From positions 3,038,001 to 3,102,000 of the forward strand of contig NZ_CP192292.1 in the NCBI RefSeq assembly GCF_050596425.1: a stretch of 64,000 nt of DNA, written 5' to 3'. Position 1 is the first letter of the stretch, and each line of letters starts with the position of its first letter. Source of the stretch: G963665925 sp050596425 (GTDB lineage: Bacteria > Bacillota > Clostridia > Peptostreptococcales > Acidaminobacteraceae). The translations under genes were made by a program, and so were the position numbers. This document shows, piece after piece, positions 53,686-60,893 of this stretch. Below the pieces are notes generated by a model. It did no database searches, was not told the DNA's origin, and worked only from the letters and a program-made list of their open reading frames with translations.

Positions 53686-55269
53686 CTATGCATTTTTTGA
53701 GTATTCCTTGTCTTTCATCTCTTTTAATATGCTTTTTACATCATCCAAACTGTCTATAAATATTTTCACAAGGGTTGGATCAAATTTTCGACCGCTTTCA
53801 GCCTCTATATAAGCCACAGCCTTATTAATTGGCCAAGCCTCTTTATAAACCCGTTCATGACAAAGGGAATCAAAAACATCTGCCAGCGCAACGATACGGG
53901 CAATAAGTGGTATATCTTCCCCTTTTAGACCTTGGGGATAGCCACTGCCATCCCAATTTTCATGATGGTGGCGTGCAATTGTCGATGCGGCATCCATAAG
54001 CGTTAGCTTGGAATCCTTTAATATTTCATAGCCAATGTCCGTGTGTTTTTTAACATTTCCAAATTCTTCGTCAGTAAGCGGACCCGCTTTATTCAGTATA
54101 TTCTCTGATATACCAATTTTGCCCACGTCGTGCATGGGCGCCGCCATTCTAATCATATCAGCTTCTTGCTCTGTTAAACCAAACTTTATAGCAAGCAAAT
54201 AGGTCATTTCCGCAACACGTCTTACGTGATTGGCTGTTTCTTTTGATCGACTTTCAACAACTTCACCAAGTCGGTATATGACTTCCTTTTGTGTGCTTAG
54301 TATTCTCTCGTTTAGATACACATTGTCAAATGCAACACTAATATTTGTGCTAAATAAGTTGATGAGTTCCCTATCTATATTAGAAATTTCTTTGACCCCT
54401 TTGAAAACAATATAATTCTCAATTTCCCCAAGGCTTTTATAGTAACCTACAAATATATTCTCACGAAAAACCGGTGCTTTTTTATCCTTGGCTTCTTGTA
54501 TACATTCCATAATTTCTTCATTGGCCACTTCATTGATTTCTTTATCAACATACTCTTCAAACTCTCCACAACCAGCAAGTACGATTAAATGTCCATTCTT
54601 TTTTGCTGCAGCCATTCCAGAGGGTTGCCTGTAATAAATGGCCTCATCCTCAAGTCCATACATTGAAATCATTTGCATAATAAGACCTGCTGTAAACTGT
54701 TTTAATGAGTTGATCTCAAACAGTCTATTAGAAGCCTCTACAATTTTATGAAGACCTTGTCTATTCTTTTCAATAATAACAAGATCTTTATAGGACCTTA
54801 GAGCCGAAACAAGTGACGTAAACAACTTTTGAACGGTTAACTCTGTTTTTGTTTTATAGTCATTGATGTCATAATCTATTATAACCCTTTCCTCTGGCGC
54901 TTGACCCGGCTGACCCGTTCTAAGAATAATTCTAAGGAGGTTGTTTTGAAGGTCTTCTCTAATGTATCTGACGAGTTGAAGGCCTGCATCTTCTTCTTCC
55001 ATAACCACATCTAAAAATACAACTGCGATGTCATCCACTTCATTGAGAATTTTCTTGGCTTCTTTACTAGAATACGCACTTATAAACGCAATCGCTTTGC
55101 CTTCAAACTTAAAATCATGAAGGACAAGTTTTGTGGTGTTATGGACGACGTCTTCATCGTCTACAATTAGAACCTTCCAAGGACTCACATCTTCTTGGTC
55201 TCCTAAGTTTAAAGTCTCTGGCTCCTCGTCTTTAAAAACCAGAAGATCATCTCTATCATTATCAAACAT
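53686..55269 (-). CDS. Response regulator with DUF3369-type and HD-GYP domains
   Basis: The receiver domain (about residues 28-150) has VLIVDDEDVVHNTT, VVFLDVVMEE and the unusual RTGQPGQAPEERVIIDYDIN segment of the DUF3369-associated family. A GAF-like DUF3369 region follows (about 170-335). The C-terminal HD-GYP domain has HDVGK and HHENWDGSGYP intact, so cyclic-di-GMP hydrolysis is expected. The gene overlaps the upstream sensor kinase by 8 bases. A weak CCCC/GGGG hairpin near 53650-53680 may end the transcript. Confidence 0.94.
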   Translation of the reverse strand: MFDNDRDDLLVFKDEEPETLNLGDQEDVSPWKVLIVDDEDVVHNTTKLVLHDFKFEGKAIAFISAYSSKEAKKILNEVDDIAVVFLDVVMEEEDAGLQLVRYIREDLQNNLLRIILRTGQPGQAPEERVIIDYDINDYKTKTELTVQKLFTSLVSALRSYKDLVIIEKNRQGLHKIVEASNRLFEINSLKQFTAGLIMQMISMYGLEDEAIYYRQPSGMAAAKKNGHLIVLAGCGEFEEYVDKEINEVANEEIMECIQEAKDKKAPVFRENIFVGYYKSLGEIENYIVFKGVKEISNIDRELINLFSTNISVAFDNVYLNERILSTQKEVIYRLGEVVESRSKETANHVRRVAEMTYLLAIKFGLTEQEADMIRMAAPMHDVGKIGISENILNKAGPLTDEEFGNVKKHTDIGYEILKDSKLTLMDAASTIARHHHENWDGSGYPQGLKGEDIPLIARIVALADVFDSLCHERVYKEAWPINKAVAYIEAESGRKFDPTLVKIFIDSLDDVKSILKEMKDKEYSKNA

Positions 55270-57358
55270 TTGAGGTCACCTCCACTGCTGGAAATTCTAG
55301 TTTTACTCTTGTGCCTTCTCCTAATTCTGAATAAATGTGTACCTTTCCATTATAAATATCTTCTATGACTCTCTTAACATTGGTGAGCCCAATGCCTAGA
55401 TACCCACTTTCTCTTTTTACAGTGAAAAACGGTTCAAAAACTTTATGAATGTTCTTCTCATTGATACCCAAACCATTATCTGTCACCTCAAGAATTATTC
55501 TACCTTCTTCTTGGTGTAGTTTGACCCCGATTTGACCTGTCTCTCTGTTCTCAAAGCCATGACACACACAATTGGATACAAGCTGAATAATAATATAAGT
55601 CAAGTAATTGGAATGACGTATGGTATGGAGGTCCTCATCTATGTTTATATCCAACTTAATATTCTGTCCGGCACTTTCAAACATAGCCAGTTCCACCGCA
55701 TGTTGCACAGTGGTTAAGGTATTTTTTATATTTAGGCTTGCCCCTGCATCAAGGCTGATTTGATTCATGTCTATGAGCTGTTTGGTCTCTTTCATCCCCT
55801 GCAAGAGTCGTTCATTCATTTTTCCATAAGATAATTCAAAATTTTTAAAGTACATTTCTACATCAGAGCGTTTCATATCCCCTTTTTCATACATTTGCTT
55901 CAAATTGGTCATTCTCTCACCAAGGACCCCCAATTCAGCCATAAGTTCATTCTCATGAACCGCAGCCTTCATAAGACCCTTGGCATATATGTGATATTGT
56001 CTCAGGTATAGATCTATCTGAGTCATTTTCTCTTTAAGATTCTTAGACTCAAACAAACTTGCATTTTGATCTTGATACACTTTTTGGAGTTTATCTTGTA
56101 GATCTTCTTTTTCTTGTAGCAGTTCACTATATTCTTCTAACATTATGTTGCACTTTGTATTTGCAAGACTCAATTCTGAAGTCTTCTCAGCAACCAGTCT
56201 CTCTAAATCTTCATCTAGCATGCTTGTTAGTCTACCCTTCTCATCCACAAGAGACGTATTCATAATATGCTCTTTTTGTCTGAGATACCAAAGCATAATG
56301 ATTGCAGATAATAGAAAGGCAACAAGGGCCACAGTCACTATAAGAGGCATAATTTCAAGAAGCGGTCCTGATGGTTTGTTAATGTAATGCGCCTTGTCAG
56401 GTAAGCGCTTTGTGTCTAAATTAAACTTTTTAAGCTCTAAATGGTCAAAATATAGTTCAGAATCTATTTGAAAGGTGTATGGTTGCCCCTGTAAGTGCGC
56501 AATAACATAATTGGCAGCAGCTTGACCATGGGCATAGCCATCTGTTAAATATCCGCCAACAATCCCCTGTCCCAGATAAAATTTCCACATACCATAAATA
56601 GGTGCAGGGCTTCGCTCATAGATTTTATGCAGCCCCTCATTATATGTATAACTTTTGCCTTGATCATCCACATTGAAGAGCAAGAGGATCACTGCATCAT
56701 TTCTATCGAGTCCACTTAGCTTTTTCTCAATAGAATCCAGATTTGAAGACATATAAAATTCTATGTTTTGGGGTCCGTTAAAGCTTTTTACTGATTCTTT
56801 AACATTTTCAAGAACAGCCTTGCCAGTCACTGTTTCATCAGTGACTATAACAATTCTACTGTCATCACTATGAAGCAAAGAAACTAGATTTAAGGTTGAT
56901 TCAATATCAATCCTCTCATAAATACCTTGATATCGGCTGGATAAATTCGTATTCTCACTGGTTGGGTTCAGTCCCACAAAAACGACTGGGGTCTGCCAAA
57001 AAAAATCTGAGTTTCGTGTTTTAACGTAGTCAAAAGCATTATTATCAGCTGTGACAATTAAGGAGAACTCTACATTTTCATACTTGCTTTCAAAATAAGT
57101 TGTAAATCTATCATAATCCAGTTCATCTTCACTGCGCTTTGTGTCCATATATTCTTCATAAACACGGATTGTTTCCCTATTTGCATCGATGGTTTGATAA
57201 AAACCCTCTGATATATTTCTTGTCCATATATTTTGAGGATCATAAGACTGTAAAAACAAAATATTATGCTTATACTCATCAGAAAAAGAGATACCAGGCG
57301 ACAACATAAGTATCATTATCAATAGAATTATGCCCTTGCGTAGACTTACCATTCCCAT
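55262..57358 (-). CDS. Sensor histidine kinase with ABC-type substrate-binding sensor domain
   Basis: A signal peptide (about residues 1-26) is followed by an extracellular domain of the ABC_sub_bind (PF04392-like) type (about 30-310, FLQSYDPQNIWTRNISEGFY, TPVVFVGLNPT). Then come a transmembrane helix (about 333-357), a long coiled coil (380-480) and an ATPase domain (IIIQLVSNCVCHGFENRE, TDNGLGINEKN, GYLGIGLTNVKRVI). The expected phosphoacceptor region reads AAVHENELMAELG, without the usual HExxTP, so it may be atypical. The ATG follows GAGGTGAAGGC. Its partner is the overlapping HD-GYP regulator. Confidence 0.9.
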   Translation of the reverse strand: MGMVSLRKGIILLIMILMLSPGISFSDEYKHNILFLQSYDPQNIWTRNISEGFYQTIDANRETIRVYEEYMDTKRSEDELDYDRFTTYFESKYENVEFSLIVTADNNAFDYVKTRNSDFFWQTPVVFVGLNPTSENTNLSSRYQGIYERIDIESTLNLVSLLHSDDSRIVIVTDETVTGKAVLENVKESVKSFNGPQNIEFYMSSNLDSIEKKLSGLDRNDAVILLLFNVDDQGKSYTYNEGLHKIYERSPAPIYGMWKFYLGQGIVGGYLTDGYAHGQAAANYVIAHLQGQPYTFQIDSELYFDHLELKKFNLDTKRLPDKAHYINKPSGPLLEIMPLIVTVALVAFLLSAIIMLWYLRQKEHIMNTSLVDEKGRLTSMLDEDLERLVAEKTSELSLANTKCNIMLEEYSELLQEKEDLQDKLQKVYQDQNASLFESKNLKEKMTQIDLYLRQYHIYAKGLMKAAVHENELMAELGVLGERMTNLKQMYEKGDMKRSDVEMYFKNFELSYGKMNERLLQGMKETKQLIDMNQISLDAGASLNIKNTLTTVQHAVELAMFESAGQNIKLDINIDEDLHTIRHSNYLTYIIIQLVSNCVCHGFENRETGQIGVKLHQEEGRIILEVTDNGLGINEKNIHKVFEPFFTVKRESGYLGIGLTNVKRVIEDIYNGKVHIYSELGEGTRVKLEFPAVEVTSNV

Positions 57359-57593
57359 GCCTTCACCTCTTTTTACCAGTCCTTACAACAATAAAACTCC
57401 AATCTATTACGACAGATTCTAGGTATTTTAATACCTTTTCATATTCATACCCTTAGAATTATCCCCCTACCAAATTTATACTTTCCAAAGGTTTATCCCA
57501 TCCCCAATAAAGTTGTATAAAACACGGACTAAAACTCTATTAAAGAGCCCTTGGCCAATCATTTCCCATAAGTTTATAAGACACCACAAGGTA

Positions 57594-57640
57594 ACTAAAA
57601 AAAAGAGCGGTTTGAATAATAATCATCCAAACCGCTCTTT
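57594..57640 (-). terminator. Intrinsic terminator of the small membrane protein gene
   Basis: AAAGAGCGGTTTG (57602-57614) pairs with CAAACCGCTCTTT (57628-57640), and eight T follow on the minus strand. Confidence 0.93.
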
Positions 57641-57651
57641 ATAGTCTTACC

Positions 57652-57975
57652 CTATTTATCGTCTATTTCAGTGAATTCAACATCTTCTGCGTCTCGCTTT
57701 GGTGCATTGTGATCATGTTTAACGTCTTCAGGACTTGATCCGTCCTGTCTCCATTCAAATCCGTGATCTTGAGCTTCATTTTCAAACGTAGATTGATTCA
57801 TCTTTGCATTTTCACGGCTACGCATTATATACCAGACACCTGCTGTCACAAGGAGAATAATTCCAAGTGGTGTTGCAAACAACAACCTAGAAATAATGCC
57901 TAGGAATGAAAATATTATAAACATCACAAGCACTGCGATTAAACATCCAAAATTACTCGAATATGTGTATCTCAT
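57652..57975 (-). CDS. Small membrane protein with acidic cytoplasmic tail
   Basis: The 107-residue protein has two adjacent hydrophobic segments (about residues 10-30 and 33-51). A hydrophilic, acidic C-terminal tail follows (RSRENAKMNQSTFENEAQDH to VEFTEIDDK). No family was recognised. The ribosome binding site upstream (AGAGAGGGCGTTTCCT) is moderately good, and the gene has its own strong terminator. Nothing recognisable was found in 57976-58202. Confidence 0.75.
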   Translation of the reverse strand: MRYTYSSNFGCLIAVLVMFIIFSFLGIISRLLFATPLGIILLVTAGVWYIMRSRENAKMNQSTFENEAQDHGFEWRQDGSSPEDVKHDHNAPKRDAEDVEFTEIDDK

Positions 57976-58202
57976 AGGAAACGCCCTCTCTTTCTGATAT
58001 ATCTATTGTACTAAAAAGAGAATCACTCTGACAATATTAATTAGAATACTTTTATCTTCATTTAATTATTCTTTAAGAATTTCTCCTTTTTTCCGTGGAT
58101 CAGAATCAATATATAAGAAATAGTGTCCTTGAATCACCTTTTGAGGAATCAATTGATCACATAGATGATAATAAAATGGATAATGTCTTGTCGTAAAAAT
58201 AC

Positions 58203-58230
58203 AAAACCCCTCTGTAGAAAGAGGGGTTTT
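58203..58230 (-). terminator. Intrinsic terminator of the pduL-deoC operon
   Basis: AAAACCCCTCT (58203-58213) pairs with AGAGGGGTTTT (58220-58230). On the minus strand GTATTTTT follows. It lies beyond the tandem repeats downstream of deoC. Confidence 0.85.
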
Positions 58231-58247
58231 ATTTCATAAATTATATT

Positions 58248-58311
58248 GACACTCTCATCGCTTCGCTCTGGGAGTAAGGTACGATACTCCAAATCAAAGA
58301 TTTGGATCGTA
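58248..58311. repeat. Tandem structured repeat, unit 1
   Basis: It starts GACACTCTC, continues to CTCTGGGAGTAAGG, and ends in a hairpin whose arms are TACGAT-ACT-CCAAATC and GATTTGG-ATCGTA around an AAA loop. Unit 2 starts 86 bases later. Between them is the small hairpin TGCCC-TTC-GGGCA. Confidence 0.75.
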
Positions 58312-58333
58312 GTGCCCTTCGGGCAGTCAGGAA

Positions 58334-58397
58334 GACACTCTCGCCGCTCCGCTCTGGGAGTAAGGAATGACGCTCGAAATCGAAGATTTCGGTCATT
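58334..58397. repeat. Tandem structured repeat, unit 2
   Basis: It shares GACACTCTC and CTCTGGGAGTAAGG with unit 1. Its hairpin arms are AATGAC-GCT-CGAAATC and GATTTCG-GTCATT, which differ in sequence from unit 1 but keep pairing through changes on both sides. It ends three bases from the deoC stop codon. Confidence 0.75.
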
Positions 58398-58400
58398 CCA

Positions 58401-59066
58401 TTAGTAATCGCTGTCGCTTACGCCGCCTGTTACTATGGCTACTGATGAGCTTGCGCCTATTCTTGATGCGCCTGCGTCTATCATTTTCTTTGCGCCTTCA
58501 AAATCACGTACGCCGCCTGATGCTTTTACGCCTAATTCTGGTCCAACAGTTTTGCGCATAAGTGCGATGTCTTCTGCAGTCGCACCGCCTGTGCTAAATC
58601 CTGTTGATGTTTTAACGTAGTCAGCTCCCGCTTCTTTTGCAAGTTGGCAGGCTTTAACTTTTTCTTCGTCTGTCAGCAGGCACGCTTCGATAATTACCTT
58701 AAGAAGAGCTTTGCCTTTACACGCTTCAACCACAGCTTTAATGTCTTCACGAACATAGTCAAATTTTCCATCTTTAAGTGCGCCAATATTAATAACCATA
58801 TCGATTTCATCAGCACCATCAGCAATAGCCTTTGTTGCTTCAAAAGCTTTCACTTCAGGAATATTCGCACCCAGTGGGAAACTGATAACAGAGCAAACCT
58901 TTGTCTCAGATCCTTCTAGTTCCTCTTTTACAAGTGAAACATAACATGGATTCACGCATACAGAAAAGAAACCATGTTCTCTCGCTTCTGCGCAAACTGT
59001 CTTAACTTGTTCTTCTGTCGTTTGTGGTTTTAGAATTGTGTGATCGATGTACTTAGCTAAATTCAT
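58401..59066 (-). CDS. deoC: Deoxyribose-phosphate aldolase
   Basis: DeoC cleaves 2-deoxyribose 5-phosphate to glyceraldehyde 3-phosphate and acetaldehyde. The 221-residue protein has the class I aldolase features AKYIDHTILKP, VCVNPCYV, FPLGANIPEVKAFE, the lysine motifs LLKVIIEACLL and DYVKTSTGF (Schiff-base lysine), and VKASGGVR. The start at 59066 follows GGGGGACACCTGAA; the longer frame is unlikely. The gene directly follows pduL, so acetaldehyde formed could be oxidised to acetyl-CoA and converted to acetyl phosphate. Confidence 0.96.
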   Translation of the reverse strand: MNLAKYIDHTILKPQTTEEQVKTVCAEAREHGFFSVCVNPCYVSLVKEELEGSETKVCSVISFPLGANIPEVKAFEATKAIADGADEIDMVINIGALKDGKFDYVREDIKAVVEACKGKALLKVIIEACLLTDEEKVKACQLAKEAGADYVKTSTGFSTGGATAEDIALMRKTVGPELGVKASGGVRDFEGAKKMIDAGASRIGASSSVAIVTGGVSDSDY

Positions 59067-59119
59067 TTCAGGTGTCCCCCGTTCCATTGTACTAAAGGAC
59101 GCGGCTGTGCGTTACTGAA

Positions 59120-59689
59120 TTAGATAATTTCTACTTGTGCGCCATTTTTAAGGCCAGCAGCATTACCTTCATCAATATCTAGGTGGAATTCCAGTGCATA
59201 TGTGTCATGTGCACGAGCAAGAACGTTGTTAAACACAAGGCCTCTTTCGCCTTCCACTTTTACGCTTACGCGGTCCTTATCCTTAAGACCAAATTTTTCA
59301 GCGTCAGATGTATGCATATGAATGTGACGAGCAGCAGCGATGATACCTTCTTCAATCACAGCTTCGCCTTTAGGACCTTTAATTGTGCAGCCTGGGCTAC
59401 CAGCAAGATCACCAGAGTCACGCACTGGAGGCTTAACGCCTAGTACAAAACTGTCTGTTAGTGAAATCTCAATTTGCGTAGTCTTTCTAGCCGGACCTAG
59501 AACACGCATAGTAAGACTGCCTTTTGGACCTACAACTTCAATTTTTTCATTACAAGCAAACTGACCTGGTTGAGAAAGATCCTTGAACTTTGTTAGTTCA
59601 TAACCTTCACCAAATAGTGCTTCGATATGCTCTTGACTTAGATGTACATGTCGGTTAGATAGACCAACCGGAACGAGTTTCTTTTCCAT
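59120..59689 (-). CDS. pduL: Phosphate propanoyltransferase-type acyltransferase (PduL)
   Basis: PduL-family phosphotransacylase (189 residues) converts acyl-CoA and phosphate to acyl phosphate and CoA. Zinc-binding histidine motifs VGLSNRHVHLS and ARHIHMHTSDAEKFGLKD are intact, as is LGPARKTTQIEISLTDSF. There is no N-terminal encapsulation peptide, so it should be cytosolic rather than part of a microcompartment, and no shell-protein genes are near. The ATG follows GGAGGTCATTATT. It forms a short operon with deoC. Confidence 0.95.
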   Translation of the reverse strand: MEKKLVPVGLSNRHVHLSQEHIEALFGEGYELTKFKDLSQPGQFACNEKIEVVGPKGSLTMRVLGPARKTTQIEISLTDSFVLGVKPPVRDSGDLAGSPGCTIKGPKGEAVIEEGIIAAARHIHMHTSDAEKFGLKDKDRVSVKVEGERGLVFNNVLARAHDTYALEFHLDIDEGNAAGLKNGAQVEII

Positions 59690-59848
59690 AATAATGACCT
59701 CCGAATTATATTGTATACATTATACTCACATTCTAATTATATAGTCATTCGGACAAATGTCAATCATTAGTGAACACCCTATAAGCTTTCATAAATCTGG
59801 ATTTCTGCTTAGTTTTTGGTGATTATGCAAGAATCCGTTTTTATACTA

Positions 59849-59885
59849 TTGATCTAAAATTTTTGTTGACTAGATCAAATTTTTT
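59849..59885 (+). other. Hairpin with plus-strand U-tract, no upstream plus-strand gene
   Basis: TTGATCTA (59849-59856) pairs with TAGATCAA (59871-59878), followed on the plus strand by ATTTTTTG. On the minus strand, 25 bases after the hpt stop, it lacks a good U-tract. It may be a weak terminator for hpt or mark an unrecognised antisense transcript. Confidence 0.4.
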
Positions 59886-59909
59886 GCCCTATCAGGAAGT
59901 TCATTCAGA

Positions 59910-60446
59910 TTAGCGGTAGACTTCTTCTTTAAGTGTTGCCACAAAAGGAAGATTTCTATACTTTTCAGCATAGTCAATGCCATACCCTACAATAAACTCA
60001 TCAGGAATGTCAAAACCTTTGTACGTTACATCAATTTTTGCCTTACGGCGTTCCGGCTTATCCAGTAAAGTACAAATGGAAAGACTCTCAGTTCCTCTAG
60101 ATCTGAAATTCTCAGTTAAATATTGCAGTGTTAGACCTGTATCGATAATATCTTCAACGATTAATACATTTTTCCCTTCAATACTATAGTCTAAATCTTT
60201 GATGATTTTAACAACACCCGAACTCTGAGTTGAGTGTCCATAGCTTGAAGCTGCGATAAAGTCGATTTCAACAGGCAGATCAATTTCTCTGATTAGATCT
60301 GACATAAACACATTGGCCCCCTTAAGGACACCAACCACTAGCAGTTCCTTGTCTTTGTAATCTTTTGAAATTTGAGCGCCTAATTCTTTCACTTTTTCTG
60401 CAATAAGTTCTTTTGAAAAAAGAATTTCTTTAATATCATTGTTCAT
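59910..60446 (-). CDS. hpt: Hypoxanthine phosphoribosyltransferase
   Basis: Purine salvage enzyme making IMP (and often GMP) from the free base and PRPP. The 178-residue protein has the phosphoribosyltransferase signature NVLIVEDIIDTGLTLQYL, the flexible-loop residues ASSYGHSTQSSG and the C-terminal PDEFIVGYGIDYAEKYRNLP. The start at 60446 (MNNDIKEILFSKE) has GGGGTGACGAG just upstream; the longer frame adds unrelated residues. A TATAAT near 60534 is a possible -10. Confidence 0.96.
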   Translation of the reverse strand: MNNDIKEILFSKELIAEKVKELGAQISKDYKDKELLVVGVLKGANVFMSDLIREIDLPVEIDFIAASSYGHSTQSSGVVKIIKDLDYSIEGKNVLIVEDIIDTGLTLQYLTENFRSRGTESLSICTLLDKPERRKAKIDVTYKGFDIPDEFIVGYGIDYAEKYRNLPFVATLKEEVYR

Positions 60447-60592
60447 CTCGTCACCCCGCACAAGCGATTCATAGTTGTTCAACCGAAAATGGATACTTGG
60501 AATCATAACCCTAATACCGAACATCCAACAAACATTATATATCTTAATTCGGTTTTTTTCCAGATGTCTATGAATTTTTCATAGATTTTTAA

Positions 60593-60682
60593 GGAAAAAC
60601 CCTTGTTTTTCCGTCTGAATTCTGAACATTACAGATTGATTGTACGGTTTTTCATCAAGATCATATCAAAAATTATTCAGAC
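60593..60682. other. Cluster of inverted repeats in the hpt upstream region
   Basis: GGAAAAAC (60593-60600) pairs with GTTTTTCC (60605-60612). Immediately next, GTCTGAAT (60613-60620) pairs with ATTCAGAC (60675-60682). A third hairpin, CTATGA-ATTTT-TCATAG, lies near 60568-60584. None has a clear minus-strand U-tract. They could form a structured leader or small RNA. Aside from these and the terminator, the 60447-60893 gap shows nothing. Confidence 0.45.
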
Positions 60683-60705
60683 AAGGTGTATATACCCTCT
60701 ATCAA

Positions 60706-60762
60706 CAAAAAAACCCGAACGAACAGCGACTTTTTTGTTAAAAAATCGAAATTCGTACGGGT
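60706..60762 (-). terminator. Intrinsic terminator of the second RND operon
   Basis: In the transcript ACCCGTACGAA (60762-60752) pairs, with one mismatch, to TTCGTTCGGGT (60723-60713). An inner stem (CGATTTTTT with AAAAAAGTCG) extends it, and seven T follow. Confidence 0.88.
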
Positions 60763-60893
60763 CACAGTTCAAAAAGGTTTTAGCACCTTGACGCCTGGCG
60801 AACACAGAAAGCCCATGTCCGATTACAACACTATTATAATACAGCACATCCCGTCAGTTGACAAGTGGAAAGGCCAGTATAAATTCTGGTCGT

